Source of the DNA: Bacteroidales bacterium
Lineage (GTDB): Bacteria > Bacteroidota > Bacteroidia > Bacteroidales > UBA932
DNA: 38,041 bases
Direction of reading: 5' to 3'
Assembly (NCBI GenBank): GCA_024689985.1
Contig: JAILCZ010000005.1
Coordinates: 1-38,041, forward strand
Shown here: positions 25,933 through 35,850 of the stretch, one piece after another
Position numbering within the stretch: the stretch's first letter is position 1
Layout of the letters: every line of letters begins with the position of its first letter
The notes under the pieces: generated by a model
The model's database searches: none
Told to the model about the DNA's origin: nothing
The model's input: only the letters and a program-made list of their open reading frames with translations
Position numbers and translations under genes: made by a program

Positions 25933-27584
25933 AACTTACCTCCACGACGCGCCTGCTCCACATTCTCTATGAATCCCGAAAGTTCGTCGGACTCGTTGAT
26001 GAGGTCGTTGAAGAGGGAACTTACGATGTAGGAATAGGCGTGTGCTCCCGAAAGGGCCACATTTCTCTCACGAAGATAATTGCATTTGACCTTCACCTTG
26101 TGACGGTCATCCTTGTCCACGTCCGTTTCAGGATTCTTGAGGACTTCATCCATATTGTCCAGACACTCTGTAAGGACATTGAAGAGGTCCTCCACGAAAG
26201 CAATGACTTCCTTCGTGAGCTTCTCTCCGCCGGCAGCCTGGCGCTTGAGGATATGTGCAATATCCTGGCAGCTGTCGCCTATACTCTCCATCTCATTGAT
26301 CTGACGGAACATAGAACGGATCTTACCCTTCGTCGCATCTGAAAGATGGGCATCCGAAACATCGGAAAGATATTTGCCGACTTCGATCTCCATCCTGTCG
26401 GACATACTTTCGAGGGCGTCAACCTGGTTTGAAACCGCAATCAGGTCCACATCCGGCTTGAGCATAGTCTTGGTGACATCGAAGATGTGCCTTGTCTGGT
26501 CTGAATAGAGGCTGATTTCCTTCTGAGCCTGAAGGACTGCGATTTCCGGAGTCTTGATGATACCGTGCTGGATGTATGTGAGGTGGAACTCATTGTCGAG
26601 TTCTGATTTGCGAGGCTTGATGATTCTGGTGACGATCTTCTCAATCTGAGGGATGAACCAGATCAGGATGAAGGTGTTGGTGACATTGAATGCCGTATGG
26701 AAGGCCGCAAGACCGAATGAAAGGCGGGTTGCATCCTGCGAAGCGGCAGCCGGGTCTATGTTCACGAATCCACATACGAACCTTACGAAAGGATAGAAGA
26801 GGCAAAGCACCCAGGTAACTCCGAACACGTTGAAGATAAGGTGGGAGAAGGCTGCCCTGCGAGCCTGTGTATTGGCTGTCATTGCCACCACGTTGGCCGT
26901 GATCGTCGTTCCGATATTCTCACCGAGGACAAGGGCGAGTCCGAGATACAGAGGAAGCACGCCTGAGGTGCAGAGCACCATAGTGAGGGCCATAAGCGCA
27001 GCCGAAGACTGGGCAATGACCGTAAGTATCGTACCGATCACAAGGAAAAGAAGTATGCTCAGATAGCTTCCCGCATCAAAAGACGAGAAGAAATTGACCA
27101 CGGCAGGATTTCCGGCAAGATTCATTTCCTTGCCCGTGAGGTTGAGGGTTCCGAGGGCAAAAAGCAGGAAGGCAAGTCCGAAGAGGAAGTCTCCAAGGAA
27201 ACGATAATTCTTGGTGTAAATCAGTATTATGCCCAGAAGGAAGAGTGGCCAGACTATGCTAGTTATGTTGAACGAGAAGCCGGCCGACATAATCCACGCT
27301 GAAAGAGTCGTACCGATGTTGGCACCCATTATGACCGAAATAGCCTGGGCAAGTGTGAGCAGTCCGGCGTTGACGAATGAGACGGTCATAACCGTCGTCG
27401 CAGCCGAAGACTGAACGGAGACAGTAACAAACATACCGGTCAACAGACCTGTGAACCGGTTGGTAGTCATAGTACCCAAAACGTGGCGCAAAGATGGTCC
27501 CGCCATCTTTTGGAGAGCATCGCTCATCGCCTTCATACCGAACATCAGCAAGGCGAGCGCGCCTAACAGCTTAAGAAAAATCAT
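25911..27584 (-). CDS. Na/Pi cotransporter family protein with PhoU-like C-terminal domain
   Basis: ORF 557 aa; LALLMFGMKAMSDALQKMAGPSLRHVLGTMTTNRFTGLLTGMFVTVSVQSSAATTVMTVSFVNAG; second QSSAA repeat; helical PhoU-like tail. Confidence 0.95.
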   Translation of the reverse strand: MIFLKLLGALALLMFGMKAMSDALQKMAGPSLRHVLGTMTTNRFTGLLTGMFVTVSVQSSAATTVMTVSFVNAGLLTLAQAISVIMGANIGTTLSAWIMSAGFSFNITSIVWPLFLLGIILIYTKNYRFLGDFLFGLAFLLFALGTLNLTGKEMNLAGNPAVVNFFSSFDAGSYLSILLFLVIGTILTVIAQSSAALMALTMVLCTSGVLPLYLGLALVLGENIGTTITANVVAMTANTQARRAAFSHLIFNVFGVTWVLCLFYPFVRFVCGFVNIDPAAASQDATRLSFGLAAFHTAFNVTNTFILIWFIPQIEKIVTRIIKPRKSELDNEFHLTYIQHGIIKTPEIAVLQAQKEISLYSDQTRHIFDVTKTMLKPDVDLIAVSNQVDALESMSDRMEIEVGKYLSDVSDAHLSDATKGKIRSMFRQINEMESIGDSCQDIAHILKRQAAGGEKLTKEVIAFVEDLFNVLTECLDNMDEVLKNPETDVDKDDRHKVKVKCNYLRERNVALSGAHAYSYIVSSLFNDLINESDELSGFIENVEQARRGGKFYSSKMD

Positions 27585-27630
27585 ATCCTTATATTTCGGG
27601 TCCTAAATTAACTATTTTTTCGTTAATGTA

Positions 27631-28677
27631 TTACTTGACACGAAGTTTGCGTCCAATCCTGAGAATCGTCTTGGTCGAAATACCGTTGAGCTTGCATATC
27701 TTCGCCACCGTCGTACCCTCCTTGCGGGCGATGACGGACAGTGTTTCTCCTTTTCGTACCGTATGGTATCTCTTTGCTGCGGCAATTGCGGCAAGGCGGG
27801 CCTTCTCCGCAGCCACCATATCGAGGGAATCTGCAGTCATAATCTCGTCGTCCTCGAACTCGGACTCAGGGACATACTTGCTGGAAGCGCTCAGATACTT
27901 CTTCTTCAGGACGAAAGCCCTGTGTCTGAGGATTCCTGATTCAAAGTCGATGACCCACTGAGGGTCGAAGGCATAACCCTGATAGCGAACCTCGAAATGG
28001 AGGTGAGGTCCGGTAGAACGGCCTGTCGAACCGCCGAGACCGATGACGTCACCGGCCGAAACCCAGTCTCCTTCATTTACAAGACGCTTGGAAAGATGGC
28101 CATAGAATGTTTCCAGACCATTTTCGTGGCGGATTACGACAAGGTTGCCATATCCTCTGAATACCTTGGAAAGACGGACGCGTCCTGCGAAGGTGGCATA
28201 TACCGGAGTTCCGGTGCGCAGAGGAAGGTCAACTCCCATATGACGGCGTCCGTGACGGTAGCCGAACGGTGAATAGACCTTGGTCTGATAAGGGCACTTA
28301 TAAGCCGTCAGTGAATCTACGAGCCAGAAAGTGACCTTGTCCGGAATGTCAGTCAGGGCCAGATGATATGGATCCACGGCAACATTGTCCCAGTTCTTGG
28401 AATAGGTATCCGAGAGCAGCGCATACTCCGGATTCTTCCAATACTGCCAGGTGTTGTCATCATAAAGCAGGATCTTCACGGCAGGATTTGCCGTGTCAAT
28501 CGTATCCATTGCCGAATTTACCCTTTCCAGCGATTTCACGGGCTGAAGCGCAGGCCTTGGTATGAGAGCCTCGGCCTGTGCCTTTGTCATTGAATTATCA
28601 GCCTGGGCAAATGTCGCGTTCGTCCCTAGCGGGAGCAGCATTGCCACAACCGCAACTACATCTACAATACTTTTCAT
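27631..28677 (-). CDS. M23 family metallopeptidase with C-terminal LysM domain
   Basis: ORF 348 aa; SPFGYRHGRRHMGVDLPLRTGTPVYATFAGRV, GPHLHFEVRYQG, YHTVRKGETLSVIARKEGTTVAKICKLNGI. Confidence 0.95.
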   Translation of the reverse strand: MKSIVDVVAVVAMLLPLGTNATFAQADNSMTKAQAEALIPRPALQPVKSLERVNSAMDTIDTANPAVKILLYDDNTWQYWKNPEYALLSDTYSKNWDNVAVDPYHLALTDIPDKVTFWLVDSLTAYKCPYQTKVYSPFGYRHGRRHMGVDLPLRTGTPVYATFAGRVRLSKVFRGYGNLVVIRHENGLETFYGHLSKRLVNEGDWVSAGDVIGLGGSTGRSTGPHLHFEVRYQGYAFDPQWVIDFESGILRHRAFVLKKKYLSASSKYVPESEFEDDEIMTADSLDMVAAEKARLAAIAAAKRYHTVRKGETLSVIARKEGTTVAKICKLNGISTKTILRIGRKLRVK

Positions 28678-28686
28678 TAGCGATTT

Positions 28687-30045
28687 TTAACGGGTCGCTC
28701 CAAACTTCGTCTGGAGGATCTCTGCAGTTTTATTTATCTTCTCCTTGAGTTTTTCGTCAGATGTAGCCTCACAGATAAAGCGGAGATATGGTTCTGTATT
28801 CGATTTCCTGATATTGAACCACCAGTCTTCGAACTCTACCCTGTATCCGTCGAAATCCATCTGCTTGAGCGGCTTTTCTTCTGATACGAAGTAATCACGG
28901 ACAGCATTCATTGCACCATCCTTGTCTTCCAGGCGGAAATTGATTTCACCCGAATTCTTGTAACGGGCGATGCCTGAGATGACCTTGCTGAATGAGATGC
29001 CTTTCTTCTTGAAAGATGCGATTACCCTGAGCGCCAGAATTGACGCGAGCAGACCGCTGTCCGAATAGAAGAAGTCTTTGAAATAATAATGGCCGGCAAG
29101 TTCTCCGCCGAAGAGTCCGTCAATTTCACGGAGTCTGTGAGCGGCATTGGCCCTTCCGACCTTCCAAGTGTACATACTGTAGCCCATAGGCTCAAGGTAT
29201 TCACCCACTGCCTTTGAACTTCTGATATCCTGAATCACGGTACCGAATTCCTTTCTCTCCTCTGCGAAATAATGTCCGAGAAGGGCGATCATAAGGTCAG
29301 GAGAAACGAATTCAGCATTCTCATCGACGAACATTACACGGTCAGCGTCACCGTCATAGATGACTCCGACGTCAGCGCCCGTCTTCTTCACGAGAGCCTT
29401 GAGGGCCTCGACATTCTTCGGTACAAGAGGGTTAGGTTCGTGATTTGGGAACCTTCCGTCCATCTCGTCGTAAATATAAGCCGGAGCATCTCCGTAGAGA
29501 TCCCTGGCGAACAGGGAAGCCATACCGTTGGAGAGGTCGAAGGCCAGGTTGAGACCGCTGAGGTCAACCATATATTTTCTCAGGAAGCGGAGATAGTCTT
29601 CCTTCGCATCCTTTGCGAACACCTGTCCCTTCCTGGCGGCGGCAGGAGTAGGCTTTCCTTCGTCAATCCACTGCTTGATCTGGCCGAGTCCGGTATCGAG
29701 GCCCACCGGGAGAGCGTTCTCCCTGCTGACCTTGAGTCCGTTGTATTCAGCCGGATTATGAGATGCGGTAATCTGCACCGAAGCCTTGAAGCCGTAGAAT
29801 GCAGTACCGAAATAAACAAATGGCGTAGTACTGAGTCCGATATCATAAACATCCGCACCGGCATCAGTGATACCCTTAAGAAGTGCATCGTGAATGACCG
29901 GAGATGACTCCCTGCAGTCGCGGCCTACGAGTACCTTGTCCGCTCCGAGAAGTTCCGGGAGGAAGAAACCGACCTTGTATACGATGTCTTCATCAAAGTC
30001 CTCTTTCCAGATTCCTCTGATGTCATAAGCATGAAATGCGCCCAT
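28687..30045 (-). CDS. Phosphomannomutase/phosphoglucomutase
   Basis: ORF 452 aa; AYDIRGI, SVQITASHNPAEYNGLKV (phosphoserine loop), VIYDGDADRVMFVDE, FGGELAGHYYFKDFFYSDSG, RKSNTEPYLRFICEA. Confidence 0.95.
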   Translation of the reverse strand: MGAFHAYDIRGIWKEDFDEDIVYKVGFFLPELLGADKVLVGRDCRESSPVIHDALLKGITDAGADVYDIGLSTTPFVYFGTAFYGFKASVQITASHNPAEYNGLKVSRENALPVGLDTGLGQIKQWIDEGKPTPAAARKGQVFAKDAKEDYLRFLRKYMVDLSGLNLAFDLSNGMASLFARDLYGDAPAYIYDEMDGRFPNHEPNPLVPKNVEALKALVKKTGADVGVIYDGDADRVMFVDENAEFVSPDLMIALLGHYFAEERKEFGTVIQDIRSSKAVGEYLEPMGYSMYTWKVGRANAAHRLREIDGLFGGELAGHYYFKDFFYSDSGLLASILALRVIASFKKKGISFSKVISGIARYKNSGEINFRLEDKDGAMNAVRDYFVSEEKPLKQMDFDGYRVEFEDWWFNIRKSNTEPYLRFICEATSDEKLKEKINKTAEILQTKFGATR

Positions 30046-30047
30046 GG

Positions 30048-30602
30048 TTATTTTATTTTAGAGTTATAGTGTGTCGAAACCTTGCCCTTAGCTATGTTCT
30101 GAAGTTTCTTGGCGATGATCTTCTTGCGGATCGGCGCCACGAGGTCCACGAACATACATCCGTCAAGATGGCTCATCTCGTGCTGAACCATACGGCAGGC
30201 GAATTTGTCAAACTTCTCAGTGACCTTCTCGAGATTCTCATTGTAATACTCGACGGTCATTGATTCCGGTCTGGCCACATCAGCATATATACCAGGTACG
30301 CTGAGACAGCCCTCCGAATACTCGCAACGCGTCTCACTCTCCTCAATGATCACAGGATTGATGATGACACGATAGAAATCCTTAAGATAAGGATAAACGT
30401 CCACCATATCCCTTCCGTCAACGATTACGACCCTCTTGCTTACGCCGATCTGAGGCGCGGCAAGGCCCACGCCCTCTGAATTCACAAGTGTATCCTTGAG
30501 ATCCTGAATAAGGGTTGCAAGGCCTTCCTTGTCGTTCAAATCCGCTTCTTCAGCCTTCTGGCGAAGGACCTGAGAGCCATAAAGATAAATCGGTTGTATC
30601 AT
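30048..30602 (-). CDS. def: Peptide deformylase
   Basis: ORF 184 aa; GVGLAAPQIG, EGCLSVPGIYADV, QHEMSHLDGCMF (HExxH). Confidence 0.95.
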   Translation of the reverse strand: MIQPIYLYGSQVLRQKAEEADLNDKEGLATLIQDLKDTLVNSEGVGLAAPQIGVSKRVVIVDGRDMVDVYPYLKDFYRVIINPVIIEESETRCEYSEGCLSVPGIYADVARPESMTVEYYNENLEKVTEKFDKFACRMVQHEMSHLDGCMFVDLVAPIRKKIIAKKLQNIAKGKVSTHYNSKIK

Positions 30603-30605
30603 AAT

Positions 30606-31094
30606 CTATTTCCTTCTTTTTCTGCTGACATTCCTCGAAAGGGTATCAGGCACCAAGTCTGGATTGCCTGCAAAAGACGTACCCGAAAGTCTGTCCAGGT
30701 AACTTTGGAGTATGATTGCGGCGCTGATCTTATCGACGGAATTTTTGTCCTTCCTGTCCTTCGCCTTCATACCCCCGTCTATCATAGCCCTGTGCGCGAG
30801 AACAGAGGTGAACCTTTCGTCCTCCATCGTAACCGGCACATCCGGAAAGGCAGCTGTCAATTTTTTCACGAATACTTCCACGTCGGCGGCAGCCTCTGAA
30901 GGACGGCCGTCCATATTGGTAGGCCAGCCAACTACGAAGCGCTCCACCGTCTCCGCTGCAGCATAATTTTTGAGATATTCTATTATATTTGCAGTAGGAA
31001 CGGTCTCAAGGGCGGATGCGAAAATTTTAAGCGGGTCGCTGACAGCGACTCCGACTCTTTTTCGTCCGAAATCTATACCGACGAGTCTTTCCAT
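30606..31094 (-). CDS. ruvX: Holliday junction resolvase-like YqgF/RuvX
   Basis: ORF 162 aa; RLVGIDFGRKRVGVAVSDPLKIFASALET, VVGWPTNMDGRPSEAAADVEVF, DERFTSVLA, KDKNSVDKISAAIILQSYLD. Confidence 0.93.
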   Translation of the reverse strand: MERLVGIDFGRKRVGVAVSDPLKIFASALETVPTANIIEYLKNYAAAETVERFVVGWPTNMDGRPSEAAADVEVFVKKLTAAFPDVPVTMEDERFTSVLAHRAMIDGGMKAKDRKDKNSVDKISAAIILQSYLDRLSGTSFAGNPDLVPDTLSRNVSRKRRK

Positions 31095-31101
31095 TTGAGA
31101 G

Positions 31102-31132
31102 CAAAATTACGAATTATTGATGTCACGACAAA
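31102..31132 (-). promoter_or_regulatory. Promoter for ruvX: TTTG (31132-31129), 19-nt spacer, TAATTTTG (31109-31102)
   Basis: Exact TTTG-N19-TAnnTTTG; the -7 element ends 8 nt from the ruvX ATG. Confidence 0.65.
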
Positions 31133-31923
31133 AAAAAGAAATAGAGGACGCCGTCATCGCCGAGGCCAAATCGTGGAAAATCCTGCGCAGGCTGAGCATC
31201 GCTCTGGTCGTGTTCGTCGGTATGTTCTGCTTCTTCGCCTACACGCCGGCCAGGACATTCATCCCTGGATATCCTGACGCCCGCACGAAAAGAGCCAACA
31301 TCCAGAATGCCATCAAGGTAGATTCTCTCGAAGCTGTCATAGCGCGCTGGGAACTTTATTCGGAGAACCTCGCGAGGGTGCTCGAAGGAAAGGACCCTAT
31401 TCCTGTCGACAGCATCCTTGCCATATCTTCCCGACAGACAAATTCGCAGACCATCGGGGAAGCGATGAAATACAAGAAACAGGACTCCCTGCTCCGTAAG
31501 GAAATCCGTGATGCCGAACAGTTCGAGGTATCGAACAAAAAGCAGAGGAACCTCCAGGTGGAAGGAATGCATTTCTTCACGCCGGTCAAGGGGAAAGTCA
31601 CGAAGTCATTCGAGAAGAACAAACACCCATATATAGAGATAAAGACGTCGCCTAATTCCATCATTATGTCGCCGCTTGACGGCACGGTCATCTTCGCAGG
31701 ATGGAACGACGATTCAGGTTACACGATCGCAATCCAGCACGCAAGCAACCTGGTGTCAATAATCAAGCATAACCAACGCCTGCTGAGAAAAGCAGGAGAC
31801 AAGATAGCGGCAGGGTCGTCGATTGCCCTCGCCGGAGCTGACCTGACTACGGGAGACAACATCCGCATAGAGCTCTGGCTGGAAGGAGAGGCCGTCGATC
31901 CGGCAGCATACATTAAGTTCTGA
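31120..31923 (+). CDS. M23 family peptidase-like membrane protein
   Basis: ORF ~267 aa starting MSRQKKEIEDAV (ATG at 31120; track start is TTG); TM, coiled coil, FFTPVKGKVTKSFEKNKHPYIEIKTSPNSIIMSPLDGTVIFAGWNDDSGYTIAIQHASNLVSIIKHNQRLLRKAGDKIAAGSSIALAG. Confidence 0.88.
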   Translation: MSRQKKEIEDAVIAEAKSWKILRRLSIALVVFVGMFCFFAYTPARTFIPGYPDARTKRANIQNAIKVDSLEAVIARWELYSENLARVLEGKDPIPVDSILAISSRQTNSQTIGEAMKYKKQDSLLRKEIRDAEQFEVSNKKQRNLQVEGMHFFTPVKGKVTKSFEKNKHPYIEIKTSPNSIIMSPLDGTVIFAGWNDDSGYTIAIQHASNLVSIIKHNQRLLRKAGDKIAAGSSIALAGADLTTGDNIRIELWLEGEAVDPAAYIKF

Positions 31924-33077
31924 TGAGAAAAAGAAAAATCGCAATTCTAGGCTCGACGGGATCGATCGGCAGACAGACCCTGGATGTCGTCCGTCAGCAC
32001 AAAGACCTATTCGAAGTTGAACTGATAACTGCAAACAACAGCGCGGACCTGCTTATCGAACAGGCAATCGAATTCGACGTAAACCACGCCGTAATCTGCA
32101 ATGAAGAGAAATACGCCCAGGTAGCCGACGCCCTCCAGGACAAAGGCATCAAGGTATGGGCGGGAATACAGAGCGCCTGCGACCTGGTCACATCTCCGAA
32201 TGTGGACATAGTCGTAGCTTCTATGGTGGGATTCAGCGGACTGAGACCGACCATAGCTGCAATCAAGGCCGGAAAGATCATCGCCCTGGCAAACAAGGAG
32301 ACCCTCGTGGCCGCCGGTTCGATAGTGATGACCCTCGCCGAGCAGTACAAGGCCCCTATACTCCCGGTGGACTCGGAGCACTCCGCCATATTCCAGTGCC
32401 TTCTCAGCGCACAGGGCAACAGCATCGAGAAAATTCACCTTACAGCATCAGGCGGACCGTTCCGCCTCTGGGACAGGGACAAGATTGCCGGAGCGACCAA
32501 GGATATGGCCCTGAAACATCCTAACTGGAATATGGGAGCCAAGATCACCATCGACTCCGCCACAATGATGAACAAGGGATTCGAGATGATCGAAGCCAGA
32601 TGGCTCTTCAACACCGCACCGAAAGACATACATATCGTCGTGCATCCGGAATCCATCATACATTCGATGGTGGAATTCGCGGACGGAGCAGTCATCGCCC
32701 AGCTCGGCTGCCCGGATATGCGCGAGCCAATCCAGCTTGCCCTCAGTTTCCCTGAGAGACTGACCCTCAACAACAAGAAACTCAATTTCGCCGAGCTCGG
32801 AAAAATCACATTCTTCGAGCCGGATATGGAGAAATTCCCCGCATTGAAACTCGCATTCGAGGCAATTGACCGCGGAGGAAACATTCCTTGCGCCCTCAAC
32901 GCCGCAAACGAAGCCTGCGTGGCAGCATTCTTGAAGGATAAAATCGGGTTCTATGATATTTCCGACATCGTATCAGATATGATGGCCAATACGGATTTCA
33001 TAGCAGAACCTAGCCTTGACGACATTTTTGCCACCAACGACGAAGTTTACCGAAAAGCAGCCGAGCGCTGCAGATAA
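31923..33077 (+). CDS. dxr: 1-deoxy-D-xylulose 5-phosphate reductoisomerase
   Basis: ORF 384 aa; KIAILGSTGSIGRQTLDVVR, LANKETLVAAG, PVDSEHSAIFQCL, LTASGGPFR, HPNWNMGAKITIDSATMMNKGFEMIEA. Confidence 0.97.
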   Translation: MRKRKIAILGSTGSIGRQTLDVVRQHKDLFEVELITANNSADLLIEQAIEFDVNHAVICNEEKYAQVADALQDKGIKVWAGIQSACDLVTSPNVDIVVASMVGFSGLRPTIAAIKAGKIIALANKETLVAAGSIVMTLAEQYKAPILPVDSEHSAIFQCLLSAQGNSIEKIHLTASGGPFRLWDRDKIAGATKDMALKHPNWNMGAKITIDSATMMNKGFEMIEARWLFNTAPKDIHIVVHPESIIHSMVEFADGAVIAQLGCPDMREPIQLALSFPERLTLNNKKLNFAELGKITFFEPDMEKFPALKLAFEAIDRGGNIPCALNAANEACVAAFLKDKIGFYDISDIVSDMMANTDFIAEPSLDDIFATNDEVYRKAAERCR

Positions 33078-33086
33078 TATTCTGAA

Positions 33087-34412
33087 ATGAAAGCTCTTCA
33101 GGTCATACTGGCCCTTGCCGCACTCATACTCATCCACGAGGCCGGACACTTCTGCTTTGCGAAGATGTTCCGCATCCGCGTGGACAAATTCTTCCTGTTT
33201 ATGGACTTGGGAGGCTTCAAGCTCCTGTCCACGAAGGAAGGATGGTTCTCCAAAATATGTCCGTGGTTCAAAAACAACGAAACCGAATACGGAATCGGCT
33301 GGCTGCCGATCGGCGGCTACTGCAAGATCAACGGAATGATTGACGAATCGATGGATATGGAGACGATGAAGCAGGAGCCGAAACCCTGGGAATTCCGTAC
33401 AAAGCCGGCCTGGCAGCGGCTGCTGGTGATGGCAGGAGGAGTCCTCTACAACTTCATCTTCGCGATCCTCGCCTTCACCCTCATCCTCACGATCTGGGGA
33501 GACAACTATATAAAAGCTGACAACGACATCTATGTCAACGAGCTGGCCTACGATATGGGTTTCCGCAACGGCGACCGCATACTCAGGATGGACGACTTCG
33601 TCCCTGAGGACTTCAGTATGCTCCAGGCCGACCTCGCCCGCAGAAACGTCCACAAGGCCGTCGTCCTCCGCGACAACGACACGATTTCCATCTACATCGA
33701 CCAGGCGCGAATCGGAGAAGTGCTCAACACCCCGTATATGTTCGACATCGCCCTGCCGTTCGTGATCGACACCGTGCCTCCGACTTCCCGTAACGCAGGT
33801 GCCGGACTCGTCCGCGGTGACAGGATCATCGCCATCGACAGCACCGCCACTCCGTACAGGCAGGACATCGTTGGAATGCTCCAGGCAAATGCCGGCGGCA
33901 GCGTCGAAGCGACGGTTGTCCGCAACGCAGACACCCTCAGCGTTCCGCTCCAGATTGACTCCACGGGAATGATCGGAGTCTATATGGAACAGTTCCCGTT
34001 CACGCACAAATCCTACGGCAATTTCATAACCGCCATTCCTGCCGGAACGAAGAAGATGTTCAGTTCCATAGGAGGATATGTCAGAGACCTCAAGCTCGTG
34101 GCCACACCATCCACCCAGGCCTACAAATCCGTCGGCAGCTTCATTGCCATAGGACAGGTATTCCCTTCAAGATGGAACTGGTACGCCTTCCTCAGCATCA
34201 CGGCCCTGCTCTCGATTATGCTCGGAGTGATGAACCTCCTCCCTATTCCGGGACTCGACGGAGGTCACATACTCTTTACAATATATGAAATGGTGACCGG
34301 CCGCAAGCCAAGCGACAGCTTCCTCGCCGGTGCCCAGGTCATAGGAATGATTCTGCTGTTCGGCCTGATGATCCTGGCCTTCGGCAATGACATAGGACGA
34401 TTAATTCATTAA
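33087..34412 (+). CDS. rseP: Site-2 protease RseP (M50 metalloprotease with PDZ)
   Basis: ORF 441 aa; ALILIHEAGHFCFAKMF (HExxH), IGWLPIGGYCKINGMIDES, LLPIPGLDGGHILFTIYEMVTGR. Confidence 0.96.
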   Translation: MKALQVILALAALILIHEAGHFCFAKMFRIRVDKFFLFMDLGGFKLLSTKEGWFSKICPWFKNNETEYGIGWLPIGGYCKINGMIDESMDMETMKQEPKPWEFRTKPAWQRLLVMAGGVLYNFIFAILAFTLILTIWGDNYIKADNDIYVNELAYDMGFRNGDRILRMDDFVPEDFSMLQADLARRNVHKAVVLRDNDTISIYIDQARIGEVLNTPYMFDIALPFVIDTVPPTSRNAGAGLVRGDRIIAIDSTATPYRQDIVGMLQANAGGSVEATVVRNADTLSVPLQIDSTGMIGVYMEQFPFTHKSYGNFITAIPAGTKKMFSSIGGYVRDLKLVATPSTQAYKSVGSFIAIGQVFPSRWNWYAFLSITALLSIMLGVMNLLPIPGLDGGHILFTIYEMVTGRKPSDSFLAGAQVIGMILLFGLMILAFGNDIGRLIH

Positions 34413-34424
34413 ACCACAAACGAT

Positions 34425-35423
34425 ATGAAAAAGACCTTATCACTTCTTGCAGGCCTCGCGGCCATCATCCTTACGGGCTGCAGCGGCAACGACAAAGCCC
34501 CTAAGACATTGTTGCCGAACATCAGCGGAAAAGCCGGAGAAGTCTTCGTAGTGATCGAGAAGGACTACTGGCAGGGAAAACCTGGCAACGACCTCCGCGA
34601 AGTCCTCGCGGCGGACTGCCCTCACCTCCCTCAGAGAGAGCCTCTCTATACCCTCGTGAACGTATCGCCAGCTGGTTTCGGAAAGCTCTTCAAAGTACAC
34701 AGGAACATCATCCTCTACAATGTGGACCCTCAGGTCCAGAAGTCAGGAATCGTCTTCAAGACTGATGTATGGGCAGCTCCTCAGTGCGTAATCCAGATTT
34801 CGGCACCTACGGCTGATTCAGCCGACGTCATCTTCACCAAGAATGCAGACCTGGTTGTAAGCGCCCTGGAGCAGGCCGAGCGCGACAGAGTCATTTCAAA
34901 CACGATGCATTACGAGGAACGCAGCCTCGCGAACCAGGTGCTCGAATTCCTCGGAGACGGCACTATGCACTTCCCTAACGGATACAGCCTCAAGAAGAAG
35001 ACTGACGACTTCATCTGGATCGGAGACGAGAAGCAGTTCACAAACCAGGGCGTATTCATCTACAAATACCCTGTGGAAGGCAACGATCCTTTCACCGAGG
35101 AAAAGATCATCGCCAAGAGAAACGAAGTTCTTCAGAACAATGTCCCGGGAATGTTCGAGGGAACATATATGATTACCTCAGACTTCGACACCCCGTCCGT
35201 GAAATTCGTAAAATACAAAGGCAGGACGTTCGCCGAGACCAGAGGACTCTGGGAAGTTCACAACGATTATATGGGAGGACCTTTCGTCTCCCACTCATTC
35301 TACAGCAAGGACGGAAAAAGCATCATTGTACTCGAATGTTTCGTCTATGCGCCTAAATATGACAAGCGTCAATATCTCAGGCAGGTAGAGTCCTTACTTT
35401 ATTCTTTCGGATGGAAAGAGTAA
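34425..35423 (+). CDS. DUF4837 family lipoprotein
   Basis: ORF 332 aa; lipobox MKKTLSLLAGLAAIILTGCSG; follows rseP; GKAGEVFVVIEKDYWQGKPGNDLREVLAADCPHLPQREPLYTLVNVSPAGFGKLFKVHRNII typical of the Bacteroidota DUF4837 family. Confidence 0.82.
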   Translation: MKKTLSLLAGLAAIILTGCSGNDKAPKTLLPNISGKAGEVFVVIEKDYWQGKPGNDLREVLAADCPHLPQREPLYTLVNVSPAGFGKLFKVHRNIILYNVDPQVQKSGIVFKTDVWAAPQCVIQISAPTADSADVIFTKNADLVVSALEQAERDRVISNTMHYEERSLANQVLEFLGDGTMHFPNGYSLKKKTDDFIWIGDEKQFTNQGVFIYKYPVEGNDPFTEEKIIAKRNEVLQNNVPGMFEGTYMITSDFDTPSVKFVKYKGRTFAETRGLWEVHNDYMGGPFVSHSFYSKDGKSIIVLECFVYAPKYDKRQYLRQVESLLYSFGWKE

Positions 35424-35430
35424 AAAAGAT

Positions 35431-35461
35431 TTTGTGGAGATAAAAATATTGTCTACATTTG
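35431..35461 (+). promoter_or_regulatory. Promoter: TTTG (35431-35434), 19-nt spacer, TACATTTG (35454-35461)
   Basis: Exact TTTG-N19-TAnnTTTG, about 32 nt upstream of tRNA-Glu. Confidence 0.8.
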
Positions 35462-35492
35462 CATTCCGATTTGCGGATAGCAGTCGGAGCCT

Positions 35493-35564
35493 GGTGGGTT
35501 CGTATAACGGTTAGTACCCAGGATTTTCATTCCTGTAATAGGAGTTCGATTCTCCTACCCACTA
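35493..35564 (+). tRNA. tRNA-Glu(TTC)
   Basis: Cloverleaf by hand: GGTGGGT/ACCCACT acceptor, GTA/TAC D stem, CAGGA-TTTTCAT-TCCTG anticodon arm, AGGAG-TTCGATT-CTCCT T arm; CCA not encoded. Confidence 0.95.
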
Positions 35565-35586
35565 CAAAATATTAAAATAAGTAACA

Positions 35587-35841
35587 ATGGCAAATAACGC
35601 ATCAGCAGAGAAGTGCATCCGCAAGAGCGAGAGGCACAGATTGCATAACAAATATTATGCAAAGACAACACGTAACGCTATCCGTGCGATCAGAAACACG
35701 AGCGACAAGGCAGCCGCTGAGGCTGGAGCTCCAAAGGTTTACGCTATGATCGACAAGCTCGCAAAGATCGGCCTCATTCACAAGAACAAGGCTTCCAATC
35801 TCAAGAGCGGAATCGCACAGTACATCAACAAGCTTGCGTAA
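35587..35841 (+). CDS. rpsT: 30S ribosomal protein S20
   Basis: ORF 84 aa; MANNASAEKCIRKSERHRLHNKYYAKTTRNAIRAIRN...IHKNKASNLKSGIAQYINKLA. Confidence 0.97.
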   Translation: MANNASAEKCIRKSERHRLHNKYYAKTTRNAIRAIRNTSDKAAAEAGAPKVYAMIDKLAKIGLIHKNKASNLKSGIAQYINKLA

Positions 35842-35850
35842 AGAAATTTA

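Noticed and set aside
33387-33398. GGGAATTCC inside rseP resembling the HTH-kinase box
   Set aside because: Isolated single copy in a conserved coding region with no nearby promoter; treated as chance.
32973-34007. 344-aa minus-strand ORF
   Set aside because: Antisense to the clear rseP gene; composition is a shadow of codon bias and no domain is recognisable.
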